Shown here piece after piece: positions 1 through 7,313 of a DNA stretch of 7,852 nt (position 1 is the stretch's first letter; the number at the start of each line of letters is the position of its first letter). Both the position numbers and the translations under genes were made by a program. Source of the DNA: Clostridiaceae bacterium (GTDB lineage: Bacteria; Bacillota; Clostridia; Lachnospirales; Lachnospiraceae); NCBI GenBank assembly GCA_902363735.1, contig CABJBA010000015.1, forward strand, positions 1-7,852, in the 5' to 3' direction. The notes beneath the pieces were generated by a model. The model had not been told where the DNA came from and made no database searches. It was given only the letters and a program-made list of their open reading frames with translations.

Positions 1-97
1 TCAGATCCCTGAAATCTGTAAAATAAAAACAGAAGCGTAAACCAGACCGCCTATTGGCGGTCATCATTTAAGGCCGTACTCATGGTTTACCGTATAC
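1..97 (+). mobile_element. 3' tip of an IS66-family insertion sequence (copy A)
   Basis: Positions 1-97 are the exact reverse complement of the tip at 7755-7851 and differ by one base from 7314-7410. The tip contains the end of the transposase frame, then a perfect hairpin 5 nt past the stop (45-51 pairs with 56-62, 4-nt loop). A looser pair of arms (37-43 with 84-90) follows, and the three copies stop matching just past GTATAC (92-97). I take GTATAC as the outer end because flanks diverge there in all copies. The rest of the element lies left of the window, so its other end and target duplication cannot be seen. Confidence 0.88.
2..40 (+). CDS. IS66-family transposase, last 12 residues only (partial at window edge)
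   Basis: Reading from position 2 gives QIPEICKIKTEA followed by TAA (38-40). The same C-terminus ends the longer transposase fragment at 7371-7754, where IS66 transposase motifs are recognisable, so this is the tail of the same protein in copy A. It differs from that fragment by one residue (Lys for Glu) and is identical to the tail in copy C. The catalytic DDE residues lie outside the window, so nothing can be said about whether this copy is active. Confidence 0.85.
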   Translation, partial: QIPEICKIKTEA

Positions 98-210
98 GAA
101 AAGGCTAGGATAGAATGCAACAAGAAATCAGAGTAAAACGCTCTCAACCCTGACATCACATGTTGGTGCCGGGGTTAGCGTGTTGGGATACCCTAACACT
201 TGGCGCTTAC
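98..210. other. Non-coding, hairpin-rich stretch next to the IS66 tip
   Basis: No convincing intact gene is visible. A plus-strand frame reads EKARIECNKKSE and stops at 134-136; it could be the tail of a gene cut by the IS, but I do not recognise it. Next comes a possible stem with arms AACCC (146-150) and GGGTT near 173-177. A second hairpin at about 179-198 has arms GTGTTGGG and CCCTAACAC around an ATA loop, with one bulged T. Position 210 ends in TTGGCGCTTAC, which looks like the GTAAGCG tip of classical IS66 elements read outward, but no partner end is seen. Function unknown. Confidence 0.35.
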
Positions 211-260
211 AATAAAAAGAAAAAGCAGAGCGCAGGAATATTAACCCTACTGCTCTGCTT
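211..260 (-). terminator. Rho-independent terminator for minus-strand transcription
   Basis: Arms AAGCAGAG (223-230) and CTCTGCTT (253-260) are perfectly complementary. They are extended inward by CAG/CTG around an AT-rich loop. Read on the minus strand, the stem is followed at once by a T-rich run (223 down to 211), the standard intrinsic terminator layout. On the plus strand a T-run appears only about 12 nt after the stem, so termination there would be weaker. It is the only strong intrinsic terminator I see downstream of the DUF262 operon, and may end that transcript after a 440-nt tail. Confidence 0.6.
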
Positions 261-326
261 ATTACAGACCTCTTTTTAACTATTTTCATATGATTAGATG
301 GTAAAGTCCAGTGGCTAGGTTACAAT

Positions 327-419
327 TTATTCAAACTCGCAAAGTTCTTTGTACTTTTTCGTATATTTCATTCTTTTTCTATACATATTTGTATATAATA
401 TTCCAGTTATTTTAACCAT
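327..419 (-). CDS. Unrecognised small ORF, 30 aa, very basic
   Basis: A minus-strand frame starts at ATG 417-419 and ends at TAA 327-329. It gives a 30-residue peptide rich in Lys, Arg and Tyr (core YRKRMKYTKKYKEL). Its start overlaps the last codons of the frame at 407-556 by 13 nt, as in translationally coupled genes, but no clear Shine-Dalgarno site precedes it. It matches no family I know. AT-rich DNA yields Lys/Tyr-rich chance frames easily, so this may not be a gene. Confidence 0.18.
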   Translation of the reverse strand: MVKITGILYTNMYRKRMKYTKKYKELCEFE

Positions 420-556
420 TCCATATCGTTTAAACACTTTTTAGTACCAATCCAGTACCAAGGCATTTTCGCGTCATTCTTATGGTATCCAATGGCTTGC
501 AATCCAGTCTTTTCTAATCTAAAAATAATGTGACAGTGGTTTGCAGTTCCATTGCT
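407..556 (-). pseudogene. C-terminal remnant of an unrecognised protein
   Basis: A 49-codon minus-strand frame with no start codon at its open end runs to TAA at 407-409. Its sequence looks like real protein: HIIFRLEKTGLQAIGYH, then KMPWYWIGTKK, ending DMEWLK. The three Trp and several Gly/His codons are unusual for chance translation of DNA this AT-rich. A stop (557-559) lies directly upstream in frame, so it is at best the broken 3' end of a gene. I do not recognise the family. It lies downstream of the DUF262 operon in the same orientation and could be the relic of a former third gene; that is a guess. Confidence 0.3.
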
Positions 557-585
557 TTAATTATAAAATTGATTAGTTGAAAAAG

Positions 586-690
586 CAAATAGAAATTTAT
601 TTTTATGCTATACGTTCTTATTCAATTTGCTTCCTATGTAATGATGGAAAAGCATTTTTGAAACTCCTTTGTATAATAAATTTCTATTTG
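586..690. repeat. 16-bp perfect inverted repeat enclosing 73 nt
   Basis: CAAATAGAAATTTATT at 586-601 is exactly complementary to AATAAATTTCTATTTG at 675-690. The match does not extend on either side. The flanking bases show no target-site duplication, which argues against a simple MITE. On the minus strand the distal arm is followed by CTTTTTC, so a long-loop transcript hairpin could form just past the end of the DUF262 operon (stop at 704). The loop contains a ribosome-binding site and a 15-codon frame. Confidence 0.6.
608..655 (-). CDS. 15-codon mini-ORF with a strong ribosome-binding site
   Basis: ATG at 653-655 is preceded on the minus strand by AAAGGAG with 8 nt between GGAG and the start, an excellent Firmicutes ribosome-binding site. 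The frame reads MLFHHYIGSKLNKNV and stops at TAG 608-610. It begins 49 nt past the stop of the 1006-aa DUF262 gene and lies inside the 586-690 inverted repeat. It may be the surviving 5' end of a deleted third operon gene, a leader peptide, or nothing. No similarity is recognised. Confidence 0.25.
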   Translation of the reverse strand: MLFHHYIGSKLNKNV

Positions 691-703
691 TAAACTTCAC
701 ATT

Positions 704-3700
704 TTAAATACACATATCCTGACCTGTTTCGAATAATTTATCTTCCAAAATTTTAGCAGCAGTACTTTTATACAAATATTTATGGATTGTACTATTTTTA
801 TACTCTTTTACACATTTGAAATTATTAGATATCATTCTCTCGTATTCATTAGAATATTGTTCCGAGAGTTTTTTAACCTTGTCTATTTGCTCATCGATAT
901 CTGTACAATCTGATTCACTTTTTAATATATTTATTTTCGCTTGTTCAAGTTGATTTAATTTTAGCAACTGTTCAGATTTCATATTATATAAATCCTCAAT
1001 TTGAATAATTAAATTTTTAACCTTATCCTTCTCATTAGCAATACTTTTCAATTCACTGTTTAAGTCATAATATGACTCTGTGTATTTATTCATACAGAAG
1101 TTTCTCCTAACAAGTTTATCCTTGTCAATTGAAAATAAAGTATCACCATCTCCATTTATTGTTAATACAGGCATGTAATAATAAAATCTTCTATCATTTC
1201 TTCTATTAAATTCATATTCATCTTGCCATAAAAGATTTAATTGAAAACCATGAATAAATTTAGTTTCTTTAACATCATCATATATAGTATAGTTTTGCTT
1301 TGTTTTTGTTTCACTAACATTACGCGAATCTATATCATATACCCATGAACAATACTTTATTATATACCATTTTTCTTTTTGCTTGTCTAATAAATAAACA
1401 TATGCAAAATAATTTTGAAATGGCTTCGACCCCCACGAATATTGAATTGTCTTTTCAACTTCTATTTCCACTTTTCCTTTTCTTACTCTTATAGGGTTTG
1501 TTAAGAGATTTTCATATTTTAAATTACCGTTTCTTAGGATTGCATATTTTAACCAGCAAGTATTATATTCAGATTTTAATAAACTTTCTTTTAAACTCTC
1601 TACGTGATTAGTAATAAATAAATCATATGCAATTCTTAACTGATTCAATTTTTCTTGTTTTAATCCTTCAAACTCATCTTCATCTTTGGCAAAGTAATAA
1701 TCGTTATTCCAAAAGTGTTTCCCTTTATAATCATTTTCTTTAATTAATGGATATCTTTCTTCTGCTTTATTATTAATTTGCTGAGACATCAGTAGCTCTT
1801 TACTATTCTCATCATAATATGTTGCAAGTGCGAATATTTTTCTCCATTCATACATTTTCTCTTCTTTCAAAAAGAACACATCTGCTGCTTTCGTATAATC
1901 TAAAAATTTTTTTACCTTTTCAATATTAATATTGCTATTCCATAAATTTGATATTTTTAATAAATAATAAATTGACCTTTCAACATGCTTTTTTTTACCT
2001 TTTTTATATTCTCTTATTTCCAATTTTTTGAAATAATTATAATTAAGTTTATTATTGTAATCTGAAAGACACTCTATTTCAGAAATATTATCATTAATAT
2101 ATTTAATTATTTTAGCTTTATGACATTGTTCAATTATTCTTATTTGTATATCATCAACACCTTCAATTTTTCCAATTTTCAACTCATCAATAACTTTATT
2201 TTTATCATTTAAAAAATAATCAAAGATCTGTGAATAATTTTCATTTGTAATATGTTGAACCAGTACATCAGTATTCTCGTAATAGCATTCTTTCCAATCG
2301 ATATATTTTAAAGTATCCAACAAATAGTCAAGATCTTTCAAACTTTCCGTTGTCACATAAATCTCATCCCATTTTTGACTGTTTATTTTATTTTTTGAAC
2401 TCCAATAAATAAATCTTAAATATATAACAAAACGGTTATTATGTGACTCTAAATTCTTCAATTCAAACTCTTTATTTAGTAGGTCATTTTTTTTCAAGCA
2501 AAGTGCTCTCTCAATATAATCTATAAATTGTAGATTTTTTTCTATTGAATTCATTACGAAGTTCAATAGTTCAAAGTACTCCAACCAAAATTCTCTTAAA
2601 AATAAACTTTTCTTATCGGCGTAATTGTATTTTAAATTATTATATATAATTTTATAAAACTCATTTTCACCCATACATTCAGGCAAAGAATCACTTGATT
2701 CCATTTTATATATCACTCTTTGTATATTATATAAATTAATAAGTGCACCAATACTCCTTTTGTCTATTTGTGTTTGCAACGTCTGTAATTCCATTTTTTC
2801 ACTTTCAGGGATAATATCATAAAATAAATTCACATACCTCATATCATAATTTAACACAAAGTTCCTGCAATCAGAATGAAATTTCTCTTCTGATTTCCCT
2901 ATAACAACTTCATTTAGTTGCTCTAACATAGGTTTAATATTCTCAAAAAAATCCAACTGCTTCCCTCTAGAATTTAACCTTATATATTCTATGGACGATT
3001 GTTTTTCAGCATATTCATCAGTATTTATGATAAAATCGAATACAATTATATCTTTATTACGTATTGTATCATAATAAAATAAGACTTTATCTTTTGATAT
3101 TAAGGAATAAAAATCTGCTATAATATTGACAGATGACATTACAGTTATATCCGTAAACCACTGGGGCTTAAACCAATATTGATTCATCATTTCATGTACA
3201 AATATATTCTTTTTCATCACTAAATCCATATCTAGAGAAATACTATCAATATGTTCAATGAACTTTTTTATATTGTGAATATGATCTCTCTCACAAATAT
3301 AATCAAAAAAATCTTTTGCAGATTCTCGTGTTTCATAAGTCAACTTAATATTCAACCAATTTTCATCATATATATCATTATTGTTATTAAAACTACAGAC
3401 AACATTTAAATACCAATACAGTAAGAACAATGTCGTCAATCTTTGTTGACCATCTACCGGATAAAAAGTTTTTTTAACATTACTTTCACTTTTATTTACA
3501 AATCCGTATATCATATTAATACTTAAAATTTTACATTCTTCAATATGTAATAATAAAAGATTTAAAAATTGATTTTTTTTATCTGAAATCTTAAATTTCT
3601 CGTTATATGTAAAGCGACTATCATCAATTCCCTGAACGTAATCTCGCTGAATAATTGGGATACAGATATCATACTCCTTTACAATTTTTAAAAATGTATT

Positions 3701-3724
3701 GATTTCACTTTTATATTCAAGCAT
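704..3724 (-). CDS. DUF262 (GmrS/ParB-like) protein, 1006 aa, second gene of a two-gene restriction-like operon
   Basis: The N-terminal third is a DUF262 domain. It has IPIIQRDYVQG at 22-32, the family hallmark VDGQQRLTT at 90-98, and the third conserved block IRLNSRGKQLDFFENIKPML at 248-267. In GmrSD and SspE this ParB-like fold binds and hydrolyses NTPs and senses DNA modification. The first motif lacks the Trp usual in RxYxW. Residues 270-700 are mostly helical and unassigned. Residues 720-875 are rich in Trp, Tyr and Phe and may form a beta-rich recognition domain. Residues 885-970 look like a coiled coil. No HNH, PD-(D/E)xK or other nuclease motif is visible, so it probably acts with its upstream partner. 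The ATG has GAGG (3732-3735) 7 nt upstream; the gap to the preceding stop is 30 nt, so the genes are co-transcribed. Family assignment is firm, function inferred. Confidence 0.88.
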   Translation of the reverse strand: MLEYKSEINTFLKIVKEYDICIPIIQRDYVQGIDDSRFTYNEKFKISDKKNQFLNLLLLHIEECKILSINMIYGFVNKSESNVKKTFYPVDGQQRLTTLFLLYWYLNVVCSFNNNNDIYDENWLNIKLTYETRESAKDFFDYICERDHIHNIKKFIEHIDSISLDMDLVMKKNIFVHEMMNQYWFKPQWFTDITVMSSVNIIADFYSLISKDKVLFYYDTIRNKDIIVFDFIINTDEYAEKQSSIEYIRLNSRGKQLDFFENIKPMLEQLNEVVIGKSEEKFHSDCRNFVLNYDMRYVNLFYDIIPESEKMELQTLQTQIDKRSIGALINLYNIQRVIYKMESSDSLPECMGENEFYKIIYNNLKYNYADKKSLFLREFWLEYFELLNFVMNSIEKNLQFIDYIERALCLKKNDLLNKEFELKNLESHNNRFVIYLRFIYWSSKNKINSQKWDEIYVTTESLKDLDYLLDTLKYIDWKECYYENTDVLVQHITNENYSQIFDYFLNDKNKVIDELKIGKIEGVDDIQIRIIEQCHKAKIIKYINDNISEIECLSDYNNKLNYNYFKKLEIREYKKGKKKHVERSIYYLLKISNLWNSNINIEKVKKFLDYTKAADVFFLKEEKMYEWRKIFALATYYDENSKELLMSQQINNKAEERYPLIKENDYKGKHFWNNDYYFAKDEDEFEGLKQEKLNQLRIAYDLFITNHVESLKESLLKSEYNTCWLKYAILRNGNLKYENLLTNPIRVRKGKVEIEVEKTIQYSWGSKPFQNYFAYVYLLDKQKEKWYIIKYCSWVYDIDSRNVSETKTKQNYTIYDDVKETKFIHGFQLNLLWQDEYEFNRRNDRRFYYYMPVLTINGDGDTLFSIDKDKLVRRNFCMNKYTESYYDLNSELKSIANEKDKVKNLIIQIEDLYNMKSEQLLKLNQLEQAKINILKSESDCTDIDEQIDKVKKLSEQYSNEYERMISNNFKCVKEYKNSTIHKYLYKSTAAKILEDKLFETGQDMCI

Positions 3725-3754
3725 TCTGCTACCTCAGTAAATCATAATATTTTA

Positions 3755-6436
3755 TTAAGTCTCTCTTAAAAATTCTCCAACAGTATCTAATACATCTTTT
3801 AAATAATAATATCTACTTTCAAATATCCAGTACTTATTGCTTTGTGGATCTTTGGTGTAAATATTGGTAAATGCCAGAAGTGTAGATAAGGGAATGAATG
3901 AATTTTGTTTCATTTTTTTATAAATAACAATTTTTTTTTCGCTGTAGGGATTGTTTCCAAACTCTTCACATCCATTAGTCAATTTATCTAATAAAGCTAA
4001 ATTTCCGATAGATTCATCTAAAATCAACTCATTAAAACTTTCAAATTTGTTATTATTTTTTACAAAAAAATCAGTTATTTCTTCCATCGCAACTTCTTTA
4101 AAAATACTTATCAATTTAGATTTGAAATCTTTTTCCATTTTAATATCAAGTTTACAATCTACAGCATTATTATAATACTCAATATATATGTCCTTTATCA
4201 TATCTTTATAATTAGACTTAATAGACTCTTTTTCAGATTCAAGCATATTAAAATTGCCTAACTCATTGTACTTCTTTTTAAGAGCAGACAATTTAGACTT
4301 ACTATCATCATTCAAATCAATAAATTTACTTTCAATATTTTCATTTTCTATATTAACAATATCATCTTCTTCAATCATTAAACACAATTTCGTTTTTATC
4401 ATTTTACTTTCAAAAAATTCATTCTGTTCTTCGAAATTAATCAATAAAGATATATTTGAAGTTGCAATAAAATTAGCTTCATCAATTTTTATAATCTCTA
4501 TTCGTTTCAGTATAATCAAAGCCTTACGAATTAGTTGCAAGCATCTAGCATAATCATACTGATATTTATATTTTGATTCCCCGAATTTTTCTTTGTAATC
4601 TTTGATAAAATTAGTAATTAATTCATCTTCAATGTTAATTTCTTTTATAGACTCACCATTTAGTCCAGAATTGCGTTCAATAATTTTATTTGATAATTCT
4701 TCTATTAGTTCATCTTTTTTCTGACCATACAAATAATTTATGTAGTTAAACATATAATTATCTTTGAGCGAAAGAGTTTTCTCTTCTAAATTATAAATTA
4801 AAAGTTTCAATATGCTTTCTACTTCTATTAGATCATTTTGATTTAAACTCTTTTTTTCTTCTTTTATACCATTCACATCTTTTATTTCATTAGTAGTAAT
4901 AAACTTTTGTGGAAAAATGTGATCTATTGTCCATTCTTGCTCTCTATGAAGCAAGAAATTATATCTACTCCCAATCCCTTTTGACTTTGACAACAAAATA
5001 ATATTATATAAGAGAATTATTTTCCTTAATTTCTTATTCGGATAACGCAAACTTCTTACAAAATCAATAATTTTTATTTCTTTTCTATCTCTAACACCAA
5101 GCTCCTTAGCCAGTATTTCCTTTATGACTTCAAGACGTTCTGTCCTATTTACTAACATGATTTTACTTATTTTTTTATAAACTTCAATATACTTATTATC
5201 ACTTACGTCTAGTATAAGGCCAACAAAATTAGTTAGTTCTATTTTCTCCTCTGAATCATTTTGTTTATTAAATTGCTTCTGAACTTTACCAATGCAAACT
5301 TCTTTAAGTTTTGCAAAAATATCATTTACTTCTCCCCATAATAATTCATGTGTAACTAAATTTTCTCTATCGTATTTCTCCAATAAAACCCCTATAATTT
5401 CATTAAACAAATTATAATCTAATGCAATTTCAGAATTTTTTATATAATTAAGCAGTTTATTGTTCTCTGATTTTCTTTGGTATAACTCTGTGATGAAGTA
5501 TTCAAATAGAATGTCAATTCTGGTTCTATTACTAAACATTCTAGAATATTGTTCTCTGTGAGGTATGGATGCCCAAAATTCAACCTCATTCAACTCCCCC
5601 TCCATATAATACCATTTTTCGGCTATTAATTTTTGCCTTGATTTTATTTCACTCAATTCTAAATTACTAACCTTATTTTGATTGAAGTTATTGTAATTCA
5701 ACAATTCCGCCTTAATCAATTCAGAATCCGTCAATTCTACTTTACCCATATTGATACTAATAAAACTAGCTCTTGAATCTAGTCCTAAATTGTTTTGTGG
5801 TATCCATATAAATTGACTATTTAATACTTTATTTAGAAGAATATTTCTACTCTTTTTATCTCTATCCATTAAATCTTCAAAGCAAATAATATAACACTCT
5901 GCAATATACCTAAAGTCAATATTCTCTTTTACATGGTTCGAGTTTTTATCTATAAACTCCTTCCATACTATGTTTTTCCATACTAGAAAATATTTGTTTT
6001 TTTTATTTTCCTTTAGTTCCTTTTGAATTTCCGAGGTTATTTCATTCCCAAGCTTACTTAGAAATACTATGAAATCTTTACTCGCTTTTCTTGATTCATA
6101 ATCCAAGTAACATTTCGATATTATATTATCTCCTTGCAAACATGATAATACCGATAATAGTATAAAAATTGTTGTCAGTCGTTGTTGCCCATCAATAACT
6201 TCGTATTCATTTTCCTCTTCAAATTTCTTTACAGTAAGTGTTTGAATACAATATCCATCATCCTCTTTATCTATATCTTCTATAAACTTTTTGATTTGTG
6301 ACTTTCCCCACCTATATCCTCTTTGATAAGTAGGAATGATAAATTTGCTATTATTACTAATAAGCTTATCAACCTCTACTAAGCAGACTTGATTTTCACT
6401 AAATGAACTTATATCTTTATCATATTGATTATTCAT
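3755..6436 (-). CDS. DUF262-DUF1524 (GmrSD-like) HNH nuclease, 893 aa, first gene of the operon
   Basis: Residues about 20-250 are DUF262: IPTYQRGYRW at 34-43, VIDGQQRLTT at 80-89, and SINMGKVELTDSELIKAELL at 227-246. The C-terminal half carries DUF1524 nuclease signatures: WTIDHIFPQ at 502-510 (catalytic-type His506) and IGNLALLDKLTNG at 810-822, followed by N829 and KK at 834-835. GmrSD and SspE proteins of this architecture couple NTP hydrolysis to cleavage or nicking of modified phage DNA in the cytoplasm. Here the two halves of the HNH signature lie about 300 residues apart, where family members usually have some tens of residues; the insert (about 513-808) is Lys/Glu-rich and helical. 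The ATG has AGGGGT (6443-6448) 6 nt upstream. The frame is intact, and the gene leads the operon with the nuclease-less DUF262 partner. The restriction role is inferred from family. Confidence 0.9.
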   Translation of the reverse strand: MNNQYDKDISSFSENQVCLVEVDKLISNNSKFIIPTYQRGYRWGKSQIKKFIEDIDKEDDGYCIQTLTVKKFEEENEYEVIDGQQRLTTIFILLSVLSCLQGDNIISKCYLDYESRKASKDFIVFLSKLGNEITSEIQKELKENKKNKYFLVWKNIVWKEFIDKNSNHVKENIDFRYIAECYIICFEDLMDRDKKSRNILLNKVLNSQFIWIPQNNLGLDSRASFISINMGKVELTDSELIKAELLNYNNFNQNKVSNLELSEIKSRQKLIAEKWYYMEGELNEVEFWASIPHREQYSRMFSNRTRIDILFEYFITELYQRKSENNKLLNYIKNSEIALDYNLFNEIIGVLLEKYDRENLVTHELLWGEVNDIFAKLKEVCIGKVQKQFNKQNDSEEKIELTNFVGLILDVSDNKYIEVYKKISKIMLVNRTERLEVIKEILAKELGVRDRKEIKIIDFVRSLRYPNKKLRKIILLYNIILLSKSKGIGSRYNFLLHREQEWTIDHIFPQKFITTNEIKDVNGIKEEKKSLNQNDLIEVESILKLLIYNLEEKTLSLKDNYMFNYINYLYGQKKDELIEELSNKIIERNSGLNGESIKEINIEDELITNFIKDYKEKFGESKYKYQYDYARCLQLIRKALIILKRIEIIKIDEANFIATSNISLLINFEEQNEFFESKMIKTKLCLMIEEDDIVNIENENIESKFIDLNDDSKSKLSALKKKYNELGNFNMLESEKESIKSNYKDMIKDIYIEYYNNAVDCKLDIKMEKDFKSKLISIFKEVAMEEITDFFVKNNNKFESFNELILDESIGNLALLDKLTNGCEEFGNNPYSEKKIVIYKKMKQNSFIPLSTLLAFTNIYTKDPQSNKYWIFESRYYYLKDVLDTVGEFLRET

Positions 6437-6643
6437 TTATTTACCCCTATATTGTACTTAACTACTTTTTATTTTCCTCTAAGTAAAAACTTAATATCAC
6501 CATTCCTGTACATCTATTGCTCCCCTGAAAACACTTGTCTTAAATCAATCACTATTGTATAAATACCCTTCGCTCAAAACTTTGCTCATTTTTTTTGCGC
6601 GAAGTTCCGTTATTTATCCCTGTTGATTATGCTAAAATCAAAT
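6437..6643 (-). promoter_or_regulatory. Leader and probable promoter region of the DUF262 operon
   Basis: This 207-nt gap lies between the broken regulator gene and the first DUF262 gene, both on the minus strand, so any dedicated operon promoter should be here. The best -10 candidate is TATACAAT on the minus strand (6554-6561). Only weak -35 matches (TTTTGA or GTTTTG, at short spacing) lie upstream, so a regulated or weak promoter is possible. A TACAAT at 6450-6455 is too close to the ribosome-binding site to be useful. Short arms CTTCGC (6568-6573) and GCGAAG (6599-6604) flank an A/T-run just upstream of the -10 and might be an operator or chance. Confidence 0.4.
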
Positions 6644-7313
6644 TTATTCACTTTTAAAATATTCCGTATCACTTGTATTTCCTTCTGATCTTAGAATACC
6701 TACTTCACATAATCGATTAAGATAACGTTTTACGGATGATTCTGATTTCCCTGTAAGTTCTCTTCCTATTTTATTAGTTATTCTGTCATGTTCCCATCTT
6801 CGCTGATATCATATTCTGGCAACGGTCCATTATACTTTTCACATGCTTCTTTGATTTTATCAAATCCACGTCCCCATGCTTCAATCATGCCACTCTTAAA
6901 AAAGATATCTGCTAACTTCGGATTGTATGGCTTTGAAGAATGTTTTTTAAATAGTTTTTCGGTAGAGGTTAAGTTCGTAGGCATGACACCATCATTCCAG
7001 ATATACATTTTATCTTCGTAAACGCTAATCTGAATCGGATTACATCCACTATAATCTTTATGAACGATTGCATTTAGCAAAATTTCCCTGAATGCATCTC
7101 TGTGAAACATATACTGCTCCACTCTCGGGATTCCTTTGTAATCAATTAGAGCTTTCAAATACTTTGTATAAATCAAATCTACTGTCTTATCCACTTGCTC
7201 AATCAACGGACCATGCCTTCATCCTAACATCTTTACCAATATATAAAATGCCACCATATGCATTCGCATAACCGCAGATCCATTTTAAATATTCATCTTA
7301 CCATGTTTCTTTC
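6644..7313 (-). pseudogene. Degraded AlbA_2 / HATPase_c_4 / winged-helix putative regulator (COG2865 type)
   Basis: Three frames on the minus strand together match a family of DNA-binding, GHKL-ATPase-like regulators usually over 400 aa long. First, 7312-7229 encodes EYLKWICGYANAYGGILYIG, the AlbA_2 core, preceded by an in-frame TAA (7298-7300) where Lys is expected. Second, about 7212-6778 encodes the HATPase_c_4 part, beginning GPLIEQVDKTVDLIYTKYL, with the N-box-like ILLNAIVHKDYS and the tail EAWGRGFDKIKEACEKYNGP. Third, 6787-6644 encodes a winged-helix end (ITNKIGREL, then SSVKRYLNRLCEVGIL). The stretch normally joining the first two parts is missing, suggesting an internal deletion near 7213-7228. 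A frameshift near 6780-6790 separates the third. The 5' end is cut by IS66 copy B. A TTG at 7204-7206 opens a 142-codon frame but is not a credible start. The gene is non-functional as it stands. Confidence 0.82.

Noticed and set aside
45..62. IS66 hairpin as a rho-independent terminator
   Set aside because: The stem is perfect, but it is followed by TCATCATTTA without a T-run in any of the three copies; it is more likely part of the IS end structure.
443..460. Direct repeat AGTACCA ... AGTACCA as an attachment site or repeat array
   Set aside because: Only two 7-bp units 9 bp apart, inside a frame that looks like coding remnant (Trp-Tyr-Trp); no recombinase is nearby.
3951..4553. Two plus-strand open frames (3951-4175 and 4254-4553)
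   Set aside because: They lie antisense inside the well-supported DUF1524 gene, have low-complexity Ser/Leu/Phe translations and show no domain; they are shadows of the real gene.
6545..6589. 14-codon minus-strand frame MSKVLSEGYLYNSD upstream of the operon
   Set aside because: It has no Shine-Dalgarno site (the ATG follows an A-run) and covers the best promoter candidate; probably chance.
6788..7021. Plus-strand open frame of 77 codons
   Set aside because: It is antisense to the HATPase_c_4 part of the broken regulator gene, whose conserved motifs fix the true strand.
6778..7206. An intact 142-aa ATPase-like protein starting at TTG 7204-7206
   Set aside because: Homology continues upstream of the TTG (GPL from 7212) and downstream in another frame, and no ribosome-binding site is visible, so it is an internal piece of a pseudogene.
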